Positions 19,127-32,340 of a stretch of 32,736 nucleotides of DNA are shown here, piece after piece (positions within the stretch are counted from its first letter, which is position 1; the number at the start of each line of letters is the position of its first letter). The notes beneath the pieces are model-generated. The model did no database searches. It saw only the letters and a program-made list of their open reading frames with translations, and was not told where the DNA came from. The translations under genes were made by a program, and so were the position numbers. Origin of the DNA: Candidatus Ornithomonoglobus intestinigallinarum (lineage in GTDB: Bacteria > Bacillota > Clostridia > UBA1381); NCBI GenBank assembly GCA_018715365.1, contig DVLU01000026.1:1-32736 (forward strand), written 5' to 3'.

Positions 19127-19255
19127 ATAAGCGGCGCATCTCACCACCCGCCAAGGCTCGAAGTATAAACATACGTCGTCGCCTTGTTGGGCGGCAATCT
19201 GCTTGCTTCTTTGCCGCGTGAAATGAGAGATAAGCGGCGCATCTCACCGCCCGCC
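19127..19255 (+). repeat. Duplicated 26-bp motif and hairpins in the pstB-phoU gap
   Basis: A 26-base motif beginning ATAAGCGGCGCATCTCACC occurs at 19127-19152 and 19230-19255 with a single A/G difference. Around and between the copies are imperfect inverted repeats: TTTACGCGGCAAA near 19115 against TTTGCCGCGTGAAA near 19210, and CAAGGC against GCCTTG. GCCCGC-CGGG-GCGGGC follows at 19249-19264. The whole could fold in mRNA and set the lower level of phoU or protect pst mRNA. No ORF is credible here. Confidence 0.75.
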
Positions 19256-19292
19256 GGGGCGGGCAAACAAAAATAGAAGGAGAAAGAGTAAT

Positions 19293-19961
19293 ATGCCGAG
19301 AAGGACATTTGATAATGAGCTGAGGGAACTGCACAACGAATTTATCGAAATGGGCGAAATGATAGAAAACGCCATATCGGAAAGCATAGAAGCGTTCACA
19401 AAGGGCGACGCCGAGCTTGCAAGAAAGGTAAGCAAGAACGACTACAGCGTGAACAAGCTCGAGCAGGAGATACAGTCAAAGGCGCTTAATATGCTTTTGA
19501 GGCAGCAGCCCGTTGCGAGGGATTTGAGAAAGGTTTCAACGGCGCTTAAGGTTGCAAGCGATATGGAAAGAATAGGCGACCAGAGCGCCGATATTGCAGA
19601 TATAGTCCTGCGTTTTGCCGACGGACAGCAGCCCGTTCAGAGCGTGCGCATAGACGAAATGGCAAAGGTTGCGACGGAAATGGTAAAGGCGTGCGTGAGC
19701 GCGTTCATATGCGACGATATTGCCCTTGCCGAAAAGGTTATAGAGGAGGACGACAAGCTTGACGGGCTGTTCAACAATGTGAAAAACGACATTGTAAAAT
19801 CGCTTAAGTCGGCTGACGGCAGCGACGAAACGGTAAACAGCTGCATAGACCTGCTTATGATAGCAAAGCATTTTGAAAAGATAGGCGACCATGCGGTAAA
19901 TATTGCGGAATGGACAAAGTTCTGCGATTCCGGCGTTTTGAACGACGTAAGGCTTCTGTAA
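19293..19961 (+). CDS. phoU: Phosphate signalling and transport regulator PhoU
   Basis: A cytoplasmic helical protein that restrains Pst transport and Pho signalling when phosphate is ample. It has 222 residues and two repeated three-helix bundles. Each holds the family motif: DMERIGDQSADIADI in the first and HFEKIGDHAVNIAEW in the second. ATG 19293 has GAAGGAGAAAGAG upstream. It follows pstB in the order normal for Firmicutes, and the response-regulator gene follows about 100 bases on. Confidence 0.96.
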   Translation: MPRRTFDNELRELHNEFIEMGEMIENAISESIEAFTKGDAELARKVSKNDYSVNKLEQEIQSKALNMLLRQQPVARDLRKVSTALKVASDMERIGDQSADIADIVLRFADGQQPVQSVRIDEMAKVATEMVKACVSAFICDDIALAEKVIEEDDKLDGLFNNVKNDIVKSLKSADGSDETVNSCIDLLMIAKHFEKIGDHAVNIAEWTKFCDSGVLNDVRLL

Positions 19962-20020
19962 CCGCGGCAGCCGGCGGCGGTGTGCGGGATTTAACGGACC
20001 GCGTGCCGCCCGGCTGCGGA
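19962..20020 (+). other. Large imperfect hairpin between phoU and the response regulator
   Basis: GCAGCCGG (19967-19974) pairs with CCGGCTGC (20010-20017), and further GC-rich bases (GCGGCGG.../...GTGCCGC) pair inside with a few mismatches. There is no T-run, so it is not a standard terminator. It may be a processing or stability element. Confidence 0.5.
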
Positions 20021-20057
20021 ATACGACTGTTTTGGTTCGATTAAGAGGTGAAAAAAA

Positions 20058-20735
20058 TTGCCTAAAATATACTGCATTGAAGATGACGCCGAAATACGCG
20101 AGCTTATCCTTTACGCTTTAAAATCGGGCGGCTGCGAGGCGGAGGGCTATGAGCGCACGGCCGACGCGGACGTTGAAAACGGAAAGCCGGATCTTATCCT
20201 GCTTGATATTATGCTCCCCGAAACGGACGGGCTTACATACTTAAGACAGCTTAAAAGCAACAGCCGCACAAAAGGAATACCCGTTATACTCATAACGGCA
20301 AAGTCGTCGGAAATAGACAAGGTTATAGGTCTTGACGAGGGCGCCGACGACTATATAACAAAGCCGTTCGGCGTTATGGAGCTTTTGTCGCGCATACGCG
20401 CCGTGTTAAGGCGCAGCGGCGCGGTTGACGAGGATGTAATAAGGGTAGGGCCCGTAAGCGTTGACATGAGCGCGCGCACGGCGCACGTCGGAAACGAAAC
20501 GGTGCCGTTTACGATGCGCGAATTTGACGTTCTGGCAATGCTCGTAAAGCATGCCGGAAAGGTTGTAACGCGCGATATGCTTATGTCAAGCGTATGGGGC
20601 TATGATTTTGAGGGCGTAACAAGGACTGTGGATATGCACATAAAAACAATACGCCAGAAGCTCGAGCAGGCGGGCGTGGCGGATTATATAACAACCGTCC
20701 GCGGCGTCGGCTACAGGGTTGAAAAGGACGGTTGA
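20058..20735 (+). CDS. phoP: PhoB/PhoP-type (OmpR family) response regulator
   Basis: A DNA-binding regulator, by position most likely of the phosphate response. Receiver domain residues 1-115: acidic pocket E8-D9-D10, phospho-acceptor D50 (LLDIMLP), T80, K102 (ITKPF). The winged-helix domain covers about 130-225, ending TTVRGVGYRVE as in PhoB/PhoP. The start is TTG at 20058, supported by AAGAGGTG about 8 bases upstream; no nearby ATG fits. A sensor kinase gene (phoR) is not downstream, where it is usually found; instead a terminator and the rpoB promoter follow. The partner kinase must be elsewhere. The gene symbol is inferred from context. Confidence 0.9.
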   Translation: MPKIYCIEDDAEIRELILYALKSGGCEAEGYERTADADVENGKPDLILLDIMLPETDGLTYLRQLKSNSRTKGIPVILITAKSSEIDKVIGLDEGADDYITKPFGVMELLSRIRAVLRRSGAVDEDVIRVGPVSVDMSARTAHVGNETVPFTMREFDVLAMLVKHAGKVVTRDMLMSSVWGYDFEGVTRTVDMHIKTIRQKLEQAGVADYITTVRGVGYRVEKDG

Positions 20736-20920
20736 TATTTTATCGGGTCGGCAGGACGGCGGGCGGAGGGCGGTGACAAAGGCTGTTTTTGCGCCGCGCC
20801 CAAGGGCTGCGCCGCAAGAAAACTGTAAAAAACAGATAAAAAACAGGCAGAAAACGGACGGCCGGCGGCCGCTCCGGAACAAAGCGCTTTTGGCGCGCAG
20901 GTGCGCGTTGCCGGCGCCTC

Positions 20921-20942
20921 CCCGCTTAGGCGGGATTTTTTT
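20921..20942 (+). terminator. Intrinsic terminator of the pst-phoU-phoP cluster
   Basis: CCCGC (20921-20925), loop TTAG, GCGGG (20930-20934), then A and a run of seven T. The preceding stretch 20736-20920 is GC-rich with short inverted repeats and holds no credible gene. Confidence 0.85.
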
Positions 20943-20972
20943 GTTTAAAATAAAAAAATCCCATAAAAGCCC

Positions 20973-21001
20973 TTGACAAGCCTATGGGTTTGTGATATAA
21001 T
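20973..21001 (+). promoter_or_regulatory. Consensus promoter of rpoBC
   Basis: TTGACA (20973-20978), 17 bases, TATAAT (20996-21001), with an extended -10 TGA. This is a perfect sigma-A match, as expected for a highly expressed operon. A weaker second candidate is TTGAAG (21104-21109), 18 bases, TATTAT (21128-21133). Confidence 0.9.
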
Positions 21002-21007
21002 TATAGA

Positions 21008-21199
21008 CTGTATCATAGTCTGAAAAATCAGGCTGCGCCGCACCTGTCCGATACATTCATTGTATGTATTATACCATGATTGTATACAAAAATCAAGTGT
21101 AAATTGAAGGATATTTATTATTTTCGATATTATAACCGATTTTTCGCGCAGGAGCTGCGTGCGGCGGCTCAAAATTTAATGATGAGGTGAAAAGATTAA
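21008..21199 (+). promoter_or_regulatory. Untranslated leader of rpoBC
   Basis: About 190 bases separate the probable transcription start from rpoB. Small hairpins are visible: AGACT/AGTCT near 21006-21022, AGG-TGC/GCA-CCT around 21031-21048, and ATACA/TGTAT around 21052-21066. No terminator-like T-run is present. The leader may carry regulation that the L10 leader and rplJL attenuation provide in other bacteria, but no known riboswitch is recognised. Confidence 0.5.
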
Positions 21200-24100
21200 A
21201 TGGTGCATGAAGTACAGGAAGGCAAGAACACCCGTCTGAGCTACTCGAAGATAAAAGAGGTTCTCGATATGCCGAACCTTATCGAGGTTCAGAAGGATTC
21301 CTACAGGTGGTTCCTGGAGGAAGGCTTGAGAGAGGTGTTCCACGACATCTCACCCATAACGGACCATGCCGGAAAGCTCGTTCTTGAATTTTTCGACTAC
21401 AAGCTGGACTATAATTCAAAGTACAGCGTTGAGGAATGCAAGGAGCGCGACGCAAAATATGCCGCGCCCTTAAAGGTAAGCGTAAGGCTTATCAATACGG
21501 AAACGGGCGAGATAAAGGAGCAGGAAATATTCATGGGCGATTTCCCGCTTATGACCGAGCAGGGTACCTTTATCATAAACGGCGCGGAGCGCGTTATAGT
21601 CAGCCAGCTTACGCGTTCGCCCGGCATTTACTACGAATTTCAGCGTGACAAAACGGGAAAGCCGCTTTACGCCTCAACGGTTATTCCCTACAGAGGTGCG
21701 TGGCTTGAGTACGAAACGGACTCAAACGACGTTTTTTCGGTGCGCATAGACAGAACAAGAAAGCTCCCCGTCACCGTATTTTTAAGGGCGATGGGTCTTG
21801 GCTCAAACGCCGACATACTTAATATGTTCGGCGATGACGCGCGCATAAACGCAACGCTTGAAAAGGACCCCACAACAAACAGGGAGGAGGGTCTTCTTGA
21901 GATATACAAGCGCCTGCGTCCCGGCGAGCCTTTGAACGTCGAAAACGCCGAGTCGCTCCTGTACAATATGTTCTTTGACCATAAAAGATACGACCTTGCA
22001 AAGGTGGGACGCTACAAGTTTAACAAGAAGCTTGCGATAGCGCCGAGAATAAAGGGTCATATAAGCGCCGAAACGGTATGCGACCCGCGCACTGGCGAGG
22101 TGCTTGCCGAGAGCGGCGAAAAAATAACGCCGGAAGCCGCAAAGGCGATAGAGCGCGCCGGCGTAAACGAGGTTGAGCTTATAATAGAGGAACAGCGCGT
22201 TAAGGTGTTCTCGAACAATATGGTTGACCCGTCGGAATTCGTCGGTTTTGATATATCCGACATGCACTTCACAAAGGTGCTCAAGCCCGTGCTTGACGAA
22301 ATACTCAATGAGTACAGCACGGAGGAGGAAATAAGGGAAGAGCTTGAATTAAGGCGCGACGAATTGTCGCCGAAGCACATAACGAAGGACGATATGTTTG
22401 CGTCTGTGAACTATTGCTTAAACCTTGCAATGGGAACGGGCTCGGTTGACGATATAGACCATTTGGGCAACCGCCGTTTAAGATGCGTGGGCGAGCTTTT
22501 GCAGAACCAGTTCAGGATAGGCCTTGCGCGCATGGAAAGAACGGTAAGGGAAAGAATGTCAACGCAGGAGATGGAGATAATCACTCCGACGTCGCTTATA
22601 AACATCCGTCCCGTTGCGGCAACGATAAACGAGTTCTTCGGCTCGTCGCAGCTTTCGCAGTTCATGGACCAGCCGAACCCCTTGGCGGAGCTTCGCCATA
22701 AAAGACGTATATCGGCTCTCGGCCCGGGCGGCCTTTCAAGAGAAAGGGCGGGCTTTGAGGTAAGAGACGTCCACTATTCGCATTACGGCAGAATGTGCCC
22801 GATAGAAACGCCGGAGGGCCCGAACATCGGACTTATAACGTCGCTTGCAACGTTTGCCAGGATCGATGAATACGGCTTTATAGAAGCGCCGTACAGACCG
22901 GTTGACAAGGAAACGGGCAGAGTGACCGATGAAATAGTTTACATGACGGCCGACGTTGAGGACGAATATATAATCGCGCAGGCAAACGAGCCGCTCGACA
23001 GCGAGGGACGCTTCCTCGATAAGAGGGTTTCCGCAAGATATAAGGATGAAATCGTTGAGGTTCCTCCGTCAAGGATAGACTATATGGACGTATCGCCGAG
23101 GCAGCTCGTGTCGGTTGTTACGGCATGTATCCCGTTCCTTGAAAACGACGACGCAAACAGAGCGCTTATGGGCTCAAACATGCAGTGCCAGGCGGTGCCG
23201 CTCTTAACTACGGATTCGCCGATAGTCGGCACGGGCATAGAATATAAAGTGGCGAAGGATTCGGGCAGCGCGGTGCTTGCAAAGGAGGACGGCGTTGTTG
23301 AAAAGGTTTCGTCTGAGGAAATAGTAATAAGGGGCGAGAGCGGAACAAGACATTCGCATAAGCTTATAAAGTTCACGCGCTCGAACCAGTCAACGTGCAT
23401 AAACCAGCGTCCGATAGTCAAAGCGGGCGAGGCTGTTAAGAAAAACGATATAATCGCCGACGGACCCGCAATGGATAACGGCGAGCTGGCTCTCGGCAAA
23501 AACATACTCATAGGCTTTATGACATGGGAGGGCTACAACTACGAGGACGCTGTCCTGATAAGCGAGGAGCTTGTTAAAAACGACGTGTTCACCTCTATCC
23601 ATATGGAGGAATACGAGTGCGAGGCAAGAGATACAAAGCTCGGCCCCGAGGAAATAACGAGAGATGTTCCCAATGTTTCGGAGGACGCGTTAAGAGATCT
23701 TGACGAGGACGGCATAATCCGCATAGGCGCGGAGGTAAAGCCGGGCGACATACTTGTCGGCAAGGTAACGCCGAAGGGCGAAACGGAGCTTACGGCCGAG
23801 GAAAGGCTCTTAAGGGCAATATTCGGCGAAAAGGCAAGAGAGGTAAGAGATACGTCGCTCAGAGTTCCGCACGGAGAAAACGGCATTATAGTTGATGTTA
23901 AAAAGTTTTCGCGCGAAAACGGGGACGAGCTTTCGCCCGGCGTAAACCGCGTTGTATGCTGCTATATAGCGCAGAAGAGAAAGATCTCCGTCGGCGACAA
24001 GATGGCGGGACGCCACGGAAACAAGGGTGTTGTATCGCGTGTGCTTCCGCAGGAGGATATGCCGTTCCTTGAGGACGGTACGCCGCTCCAGATCGTGCTT

Positions 24101-25039
24101 AACCCTCTGGGCGTTCCTTCGCGTATGAATATCGGTCAGGTGCTTGAGATGCACCTTGGCTACGCATACAGATGCCTTTCGTTAAAAACAAGGGAGCAGC
24201 TTGAGGCTCTTGAAATAACGGACGAATTCAAGAAAGAGATTTTGTCCGCGTACGACCACAAGCGCCCCGACAGGTTCCTGAAGATTGCAACGCCCGTATT
24301 TGACGGCGCGCAGGACGAGGACATAAAAGAAGCGTTCAAGATGGCAGGGCTCAGCGATACGTTTAAGTCGGCGGTTTACGACGGACGCACCGGCGAAAAG
24401 TTCGATAACGACGTTACCGTCGGCGTGATGTATTACCTGAAGCTTCACCACCTTGTTGACGATAAGATACACGCGCGTTCAACGGGTCCGTATTCGCTCG
24501 TTACCCAGCAGCCGCTCGGCGGTAAGGCGCAGTTCGGCGGACAGCGTTTCGGCGAGATGGAGGTTTGGGCGCTCGAAGCATACGGCGCCGCTTACACGCT
24601 CCAGGAAATACTCACCGTTAAGTCGGACGATATTGTGGGACGTGTTAAGACGTATGAGGCGATAGTCAAGGGCGAGAATATCCCCAAATCGGGCATACCG
24701 GAATCGTTTAAGGTGCTCGTTAAGGAGCTTCAGTCGCTTGCGCTCGATATAAAGATACTCAACCACAACATGGAGGAAATAGACCTTGACGCATCGTTTG
24801 ACGATGACGACGATGAAGGCGTTGTTTCCGATGAGATAATCACAACGATGGAGGAGGGCGACGTAAGCCTTTCCGACGACGACCTCGATGACGCGGGAAT
24901 GTTTGCCGATGACTATGAATTCGGCGACGACGATGACCTCGGCGATTACGATTTCGGCGACGATGACGACGATGACGATTTCGGCGGACAGGACGCGGAT
25001 GAGGATTTGGACAGCGATGATGAAGGCGGGCTTGAATAA
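21200..25039 (+). CDS. rpoB: RNA polymerase beta subunit
   Basis: It forms the catalytic core of RNA polymerase with RpoC. The protein has 1279 residues. The fork and rifampicin region ([18 protein letters not shown], then [12 protein letters not shown]) and the C-terminal clamp-contact region [21 protein letters not shown] are intact. In E. coli numbering the rifampicin site has Pro at 518 (here 492) and Arg at 525 (here 499); His526 and Ser531 are the sensitive type. From residue 1197 the protein ends in an 83-residue tail with 42 Asp/Glu and no Lys or Arg. Start ATG 21200 has GAGGTGAAAAG upstream. rplJ and rplL are not upstream. Confidence 0.99.
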   Translation: MVHEVQEGKNTRLSYSKIKEVLDMPNLIEVQKDSYRWFLEEGLREVFHDISPITDHAGKLVLEFFDYKLDYNSKYSVEECKERDAKYAAPLKVSVRLINTETGEIKEQEIFMGDFPLMTEQGTFIINGAERVIVSQLTRSPGIYYEFQRDKTGKPLYASTVIPYRGAWLEYETDSNDVFSVRIDRTRKLPVTVFLRAMGLGSNADILNMFGDDARINATLEKDPTTNREEGLLEIYKRLRPGEPLNVENAESLLYNMFFDHKRYDLAKVGRYKFNKKLAIAPRIKGHISAETVCDPRTGEVLAESGEKITPEAAKAIERAGVNEVELIIEEQRVKVFSNNMVDPSEFVGFDISDMHFTKVLKPVLDEILNEYSTEEEIREELELRRDELSPKHITKDDMFASVNYCLNLAMGTGSVDDIDHLGNRRLRCVGELLQNQFRIGLARMERTVRERMSTQEMEIITPTSLINIRPVAATINEFFGSSQLSQFMDQPNPLAELRHKRRISALGPGGLSRERAGFEVRDVHYSHYGRMCPIETPEGPNIGLITSLATFARIDEYGFIEAPYRPVDKETGRVTDEIVYMTADVEDEYIIAQANEPLDSEGRFLDKRVSARYKDEIVEVPPSRIDYMDVSPRQLVSVVTACIPFLENDDANRALMGSNMQCQAVPLLTTDSPIVGTGIEYKVAKDSGSAVLAKEDGVVEKVSSEEIVIRGESGTRHSHKLIKFTRSNQSTCINQRPIVKAGEAVKKNDIIADGPAMDNGELALGKNILIGFMTWEGYNYEDAVLISEELVKNDVFTSIHMEEYECEARDTKLGPEEITRDVPNVSEDALRDLDEDGIIRIGAEVKPGDILVGKVTPKGETELTAEERLLRAIFGEKAREVRDTSLRVPHGENGIIVDVKKFSRENGDELSPGVNRVVCCYIAQKRKISVGDKMAGRHGNKGVVSRVLPQEDMPFLEDGTPLQIVLNPLGVPSRMNIGQVLEMHLGYAYRCLSLKTREQLEALEITDEFKKEILSAYDHKRPDRFLKIATPVFDGAQDEDIKEAFKMAGLSDTFKSAVYDGRTGEKFDNDVTVGVMYYLKLHHLVDDKIHARSTGPYSLVTQQPLGGKAQFGGQRFGEMEVWALEAYGAAYTLQEILTVKSDDIVGRVKTYEAIVKGENIPKSGIPESFKVLVKELQSLALDIKILNHNMEEIDLDASFDDDDDEGVVSDEIITTMEEGDVSLSDDDLDDAGMFADDYEFGDDDDLGDYDFGDDDDDDDFGGQDADEDLDSDDEGGLE

Positions 25040-25085
25040 GACGTGTTCGCTTGCGTATTCATGTAAACGGAGGTTTGTGTATTAA

Positions 25086-28886
<3,801 letters not shown>

Positions 28887-28921
28887 CGAGGATATTCACC
28901 GGTCTTTTGCGGGGGCTGCCG

Positions 28922-28999
28922 CCCCCGCGCCCCCGCTTCGGCGGGGTTTTTGCTTTTGCCGCGGCGGCGAAACGTCACAGCAACCCGGAGGAAAAATAA
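28922..28999 (+). repeat. 78-bp direct repeat R1 (with terminator)
   Basis: Nearly identical to 31063-31140: only about three mismatches over 78 bases. It contains a terminator hairpin and the stretch GGCGGCGAAACGTCACAGC, and ends GGAGGAAAAATAA. A shared GTCTTTTG lies a few bases before each copy (28902 and 31047). R1 starts the AT-rich segment that ends at R2. Confidence 0.95.
28931..28951 (+). terminator. Intrinsic terminator of rpoBC (inside R1)
   Basis: CCCCGC, loop TTCG, GCGGGG, then TTTTT. A UUCG tetraloop on a six-pair GC stem makes a strong terminator. Confidence 0.9.
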
Positions 29000-29027
29000 A
29001 AAATGATGTCAAATAACTTGACATCAT
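28992..29027 (-). terminator. Intrinsic terminator of the minus-strand small-peptide mRNA
   Basis: Arms ATGATGTCAA (29003-29012) and TTGACATCAT (29018-29027) are a perfect 10-bp inverted repeat with a 5-base loop. On the minus strand it is followed by TTTTT-A-TTTTT. The TTGACA of the right arm doubles as the -35 of the facing plus-strand promoter, so terminator and promoter share DNA. Confidence 0.8.
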
Positions 29028-29046
29028 AATTAAATTTTGATATAAT
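29018..29046 (+). promoter_or_regulatory. Consensus promoter of the small antisense RNA
   Basis: TTGACA (29018-29023), 17 bases, TATAAT (29041-29046), an exact consensus match with an extended -10 (TGA). Transcription should start near A29053. Confidence 0.85.
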
Positions 29047-29052
29047 GTACTC

Positions 29053-29151
29053 ACAAGGAACGGCGGAAGACTGTTCCGCATTTTAGCTGTAAAGTAGAAA
29101 TACATCTACCCTAACCGCTCATGCGTTGTCAGCGTGGGCGGTTATTTTTTT
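29053..29151 (+). ncRNA. Candidate antisense small RNA (type I antitoxin-like)
   Basis: About 99 nt between a consensus promoter and a strong terminator, with no ORF of note. Three hairpins are visible: GGAACGG/CTGTTCC at 29057-29077, GTAGA/TCTAC at about 29093-29109, and the terminator stem TAACCGC.../...GCGGTTA at 29112-29144 followed by seven T. It is wholly complementary to the 3' part of the minus-strand mRNA, covering the last codons and 3' untranslated region of the peptide gene at 29142-29210. That is the arrangement of type I antitoxins. The promoter, terminator and complementarity are read directly; the antitoxin role is inference. Confidence 0.7.
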
Positions 29152-29210
29152 ATCGCTATAACAATAAGCAAAATTACTATAAGGCTAAGGCAAAATGTAA
29201 ATTCGCTCAT
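29142..29210 (-). CDS. Candidate 22-residue membrane toxin peptide (type I TA)
   Basis: A tiny gene: ATG at 29210 and TAA at 29142-29144. The peptide starts MSEFTF, continues with an unbroken hydrophobic stretch rich in Leu, Ile and Val (residues 8-20), and ends KK. Such a single short helix with a basic end is the form of type I toxins. Translation signals are good: GAGGGGGTG lies 8 bases upstream. It has its own consensus promoter (29277-29306) and an intrinsic terminator (28992-29027), giving an mRNA of about 275 nt. The stop codon is inside the stem that terminates the opposing RNA. I do not recognise the peptide as a member of a named toxin family. No experiment supports toxicity. Confidence 0.6.
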   Translation of the reverse strand: MSEFTFCLSLIVILLIVIAIKK

Positions 29211-29276
29211 TTAGCAAACACCCCCTCATCGAGAGAGTCGGAACAACCGCCGCGCCGTTCCCTGCTTTCCGGATAC

Positions 29277-29306
29277 ATTATATCATATTTAAGCGAAAAT
29301 TGTCAA
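29277..29306 (-). promoter_or_regulatory. Consensus promoter of the small-peptide mRNA
   Basis: On the minus strand TTGACA (plus 29301-29306), 18 bases, TATAAT (plus 29277-29282), with extended -10 TGA. The start is predicted near 29270, leaving a leader of about 60 nt. This leader holds a hairpin GGAAC.../...GTTCC (plus 29240-29261) that begins GGAACGGCG, like the first hairpin of the opposing RNA. Confidence 0.8.
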
Positions 29307-29459
29307 GATATATCGAGGTCCGATCGGTTTAATCGGGGCTGCCGCGTGCGCTTAAAGCTCCGACCGCGCCGTACTAAAACGGGTGCAGCGGATTCCGGAA
29401 AGCGATGGTCGTATCATGCCAAAAAGTTAATATTATATGAATAAAATATTAAGAAACTG
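29307..29459. other. Intergenic stretch upstream of the SH3 protein gene
   Basis: No gene is seen. A CCGAT/ATCGG hairpin occurs near 29319. An 8-bp AT-rich inverted repeat (TTAATATT at 29427-29434, AATATTAA at 29445-29452) lies just before the next promoter and could be an operator. Confidence 0.4.
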
Positions 29460-29488
29460 TTGAAATTTAAATAATTATATGATATAAT
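29460..29488 (+). promoter_or_regulatory. Promoter of the two secreted-protein genes
   Basis: TTGAAA (29460-29465), 17 bases, TATAAT (29483-29488), with TGA before the -10. The leader is about 80 nt. Confidence 0.75.
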
Positions 29489-29511
29489 TACAAATATAAA
29501 AAGGCTACACC

Positions 29512-29577
29512 ATGAAATTCATTAAATGGCGTTGCCGATGCCAAAATAGGAATAAGAAAAGGAGTGAATCGCAATGA
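29512..29577 (+). CDS. Possible 21-codon leader peptide
   Basis: ATG 29512 with AAAAAGG about 7 bases upstream opens a frame whose TGA overlaps the ATG of the next gene (ATGA). The peptide starts MKFIKW and is very basic. It could couple translation to the SH3 protein or be chance; no relative is known to me. Confidence 0.3.
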   Translation: MKFIKWRCRCQNRNKKRSESQ

Positions 29578-30092
29578 AAAAAATTAAAAAAGTAATTACG
29601 TCTGTTCTGATGGTTTCGATTTTATCGGTTTTTATCATAACGCCGTTATCAGCTAATGCGGTCGAGTATTTATATGTATCGGGCGCAGAAACGGGTGCTG
29701 TATATTTGCGCACTGCACCGGCTTCATCCGGTTATTATACTACATTGACGAATGGTACAATGGTTGAGAGCATTGGATGGACACGCGGATGGGATGGGGA
29801 AGGATATAATCAGGTCAGAGTGGACGGTATTACCGGTTGGATAACGACAAAATATTTGTCGTCATATTACAATCTTTATTCGGATTATTCTTTTTATCGA
29901 ATGAGCCGTGTGGTTGGTGTTGAGAACAGTATTTACTTATGGACGGACGCATATGGAAGCGGTTCATATTGTACGATTCCTTTGGGCAGTCTGATTTTTG
30001 TTAATTACGGAACATATACAAATGGCAGATGCAGAGCTGCTTATGGTGGATTATCTGGATGGGTAACGGAGCGATATATTATTCCGTGGTAA
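29574..30092 (+). CDS. Secreted protein with two SH3-like repeats
   Basis: The 172-residue product has a typical signal peptide (basic MKKIKKVITS, hydrophobic core, cleavage near SANA). Two bacterial SH3-like repeats follow. The first has VYLRTAPASSGYYTTLTNGTMV and ends in GWITTKYL. The second is more diverged (IYLWTDAYGSGSYCTIPLGS) and ends GWVTERYI. Such domains bind cell-wall peptidoglycan or proteins. No enzymatic domain is present. Start ATG 29574 has AAAAGGAGTG upstream. AT-rich codon use differs from rpoC and gapA. It is followed after 22 bases by another secreted-protein gene, so the pair is likely one operon. Confidence 0.75.
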   Translation: MKKIKKVITSVLMVSILSVFIITPLSANAVEYLYVSGAETGAVYLRTAPASSGYYTTLTNGTMVESIGWTRGWDGEGYNQVRVDGITGWITTKYLSSYYNLYSDYSFYRMSRVVGVENSIYLWTDAYGSGSYCTIPLGSLIFVNYGTYTNGRCRAAYGGLSGWVTERYIIPW

Positions 30093-30114
30093 AACATAAA
30101 GGAACGGTGATGTT

Positions 30115-30903
30115 ATGAAAAGGAAAATCATTATTGTTGCGATTGCCGCTTTGTCGATGCTTAATATTTCGGTTTTTGGCATGACCACTCAAGAATTTGA
30201 TGAGGGCATGAAAAAAGGGATTGATTATTTTAATCAGGGGCTGTATTACGAAGCTAAAGACGAATTTACATGGTTTAGGGATTATAATTATGATAGAATG
30301 AATCCGGGCCAACAGAAATATCTTGATGAGTATTTGTATGGGGCAAAATGGAACGCGGAGCAGTGGGAGAATTCGTCGGCTTCCTCAAAGTATAAGCTCA
30401 AAGAATACGCTAAAAATCATATATGGAGCATATATAATGATGACGTTAATACAGCATATGCGAACATTAAGTTTTTGGTTGCCGATTTAACGGGTGATGG
30501 AGCGGAAGATCTTTTGGCTGTTGCTTTTGACGGTGATAATTCGCCCATGCAATTAGAAGTTTATACGGTGCAAAACGGCAATGTTGTAAGAATAATCAAT
30601 GACCATTGGGGCGCCTATAATGGCGGAAGGCTGTTTGCGTCTGTATACAAAGGACAAACTTACTTGGTAGGGGAAAGTTTTTCGTCGGGAACCGGTTTCT
30701 TGTTGAATTTAATACAATATAACGGAGCGGAATGGTATACGGCACACAGTTGTCATGCGGTGTATGACTGGGCTGCAAATACATGGGTCGGATACAACAT
30801 AGATGGCAATATGGTCAGTGAATGGGAGTATTATCAATTCCGAGAAGATATTTATAGTAATGAGCTTGCTGTGCATGATTTTGCCGATCGTGATGCTTTA
30901 TAA
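30115..30903 (+). CDS. Secreted protein of unknown function
   Basis: The 262-residue product starts with a signal peptide (MKRKIIIVAIAALSML, cleavage near VFG). A helical region at about 25-100 (EGMKKGIDYFNQGLYYEAKDEF) resembles one TPR-like unit. The second half is beta-rich and contains ADLTGDGAEDLLAV, an Asp/Gly loop like the calcium-binding loops of FG-GAP/VCBS repeats. No catalytic motif is seen and I cannot name the family. ATG 30115 with AAAGGAACGG upstream is used. It shares AT-rich composition and probably a transcript with the SH3 protein, and lies inside the repeat-bounded segment. Confidence 0.7.
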   Translation: MKRKIIIVAIAALSMLNISVFGMTTQEFDEGMKKGIDYFNQGLYYEAKDEFTWFRDYNYDRMNPGQQKYLDEYLYGAKWNAEQWENSSASSKYKLKEYAKNHIWSIYNDDVNTAYANIKFLVADLTGDGAEDLLAVAFDGDNSPMQLEVYTVQNGNVVRIINDHWGAYNGGRLFASVYKGQTYLVGESFSSGTGFLLNLIQYNGAEWYTAHSCHAVYDWAANTWVGYNIDGNMVSEWEYYQFREDIYSNELAVHDFADRDAL

Positions 30904-30970
30904 AATTTGCCGATATTATGGTGCGGCCCGAGGCAAAAGGCAGAGATGTGTTTTGGGGGAGAGATTTATT

Positions 30971-31006
30971 AACGGCAGCCTGTATAATTTTATATGTGTT
31001 GCCGTT
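30971..31006 (+). other. Inverted repeat after the secreted-protein pair
   Basis: AACGGCA (30971-30977) and TGCCGTT (31000-31006) can pair across a 22-base AT-rich loop, followed by TCTTTCC. This is a weak candidate transcript end; the terminator inside R2 is much stronger. Confidence 0.35.
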
Positions 31007-31062
31007 TCTTTCCAAAAAAGGCAAGGCGGCTTTTGAAAATAAAAAAGTCTTTTGGTGTCAGC

Positions 31063-31140
31063 CCCCCGCGCCCCCGCTTCGGCGGGGTTTTTGCTTTTGC
31101 CGTGGCGGCGAAACGTCACAGCGCCCCGGAGGAAAAATAA
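31063..31140 (+). repeat. 78-bp direct repeat R2 (with terminator)
   Basis: This is the second copy of the repeat after rpoC. The differences are T for C in GCCGTGGCGG and GC for AA in the stretch before CCCGGAGG. Its CCCCGC-TTCG-GCGGGG-TTTTT terminator is at 31072-31092 and would end the secreted-protein transcript. R1 and R2 start 2141 bases apart. Confidence 0.95.
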
Positions 31141-31212
31141 CCTAATCGAATGAGTGTTTTGTGCGGTATTTTGTGCAAAGGGGATAATTAGATAAAAATT
31201 TATCAAATACCC

Positions 31213-31241
31213 TTGTATATTTCGCATTTTTGAGGTAGAAT
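31213..31241 (+). promoter_or_regulatory. Promoter of gapA
   Basis: TTGTAT (31213-31218), 17 bases, TAGAAT (31236-31241). The leader that follows holds GGGC-AAAT-GCCC (31250-31261) and a 20-bp A/T palindrome (31265-31284) ahead of an AGGAGG ribosome binding site, features that could stabilise a highly expressed mRNA. Confidence 0.65.
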
Positions 31242-31302
31242 ATAGTAAAGGGCAAATGCCCGGGAAAAAATATATATATTTTTTATACAGGAGGAAATAC
31301 AA

Positions 31303-32319
31303 ATGGCAGTTAAAGTTGCAATTAACGGATTCGGTCGTATAGGACGTCTTGCTTTCAGACAGATGTTCGGCGCCGAAGGCTATGAAGTCGTTGCAATAAA
31401 CGACCTGACAAGCCCCAAGATGCTCGCTCATCTTCTTAAGTACGATTCATCGCAGGGTAAGTACGCTCTTGCCGACAAGGTTTCATACGGCGAGGATTCA
31501 ATCACGGTAGACGGACAGGAAATAAAAATCTATGCGTTCCCCGACGCAAACAATTGCCCGTGGGGAGAGCTTGATGTTGACGTTGTTCTCGAGTGCTCGG
31601 GCTTCTACACATCAAAGGCAAAGGCACAGGCTCACATCAATGCAGGCGCAAAGAAGGTAGTTATTTCGGCTCCCGCCGGCAACGACCTGCCCACAATAGT
31701 ATACAACGTAAACCACAACACATTGAAGGCTGAGGATACAATCATCTCGGCTGCTTCGTGCACAACAAACTGTCTTGCACCGATGGCTGACGCGCTTAAC
31801 AAGTACGCTCCCGTTCAGTCGGGTATCATGTGCACGATCCACGCTTACACAGGCGACCAGATGACTCTTGACGGTCCCCAGAGAAAGGGCGATCTCAGAC
31901 GCTCGAGAGCGGCTGCCGTTAATATCGTTCCCAACTCAACAGGCGCGGCAAAGGCTATAGGCCTCGTTATCCCCGAGCTTAACGGCAAGCTTATCGGTTC
32001 GGCTCAGAGAGTTCCCACACCGACAGGCTCAACAACAATCCTTACGGCTGTTGTTAAGGGCGACAACGTAACAAAAGAGGGCATCAACGCAGCTATGAAG
32101 GCTGCCGCAAACGAGTCATACGGCTACAACGAGGACGAGATTGTTTCGTCGGATATTGTCGGCATGACATACGGCTCACTCTTTGACGCAACACAGACAA
32201 TGGTTGCCGAAATCGGCGACGGCCTCTATGAGGTACAGGTTGTTTCGTGGTACGACAACGAGAATTCTTACACATCACAGATGGTAAGAACAATCAAGTA
32301 TTTCGCAGAGCTTGCGTAA
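31303..32319 (+). CDS. gapA: Glyceraldehyde-3-phosphate dehydrogenase
   Basis: A glycolytic enzyme that converts glyceraldehyde-3-phosphate, NAD+ and phosphate to 1,3-bisphosphoglycerate. It has 338 residues. The Rossmann motif [14 protein letters not shown] is at the N-terminus. The catalytic Cys153 lies in [10 protein letters not shown] and the catalytic His180 in [16 protein letters not shown] (Asp33) points to NAD rather than NADP use. The AGGAGG site and codon bias toward AAG, GAG and AAC fit a highly expressed gene. It appears monocistronic with a strong terminator; the usual pgk-tpi genes do not follow. Confidence 0.98.
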   Translation: MAVKVAINGFGRIGRLAFRQMFGAEGYEVVAINDLTSPKMLAHLLKYDSSQGKYALADKVSYGEDSITVDGQEIKIYAFPDANNCPWGELDVDVVLECSGFYTSKAKAQAHINAGAKKVVISAPAGNDLPTIVYNVNHNTLKAEDTIISAASCTTNCLAPMADALNKYAPVQSGIMCTIHAYTGDQMTLDGPQRKGDLRRSRAAAVNIVPNSTGAAKAIGLVIPELNGKLIGSAQRVPTPTGSTTILTAVVKGDNVTKEGINAAMKAAANESYGYNEDEIVSSDIVGMTYGSLFDATQTMVAEIGDGLYEVQVVSWYDNENSYTSQMVRTIKYFAELA

Positions 32320-32340
32320 AATACGATAATAAACCGATAA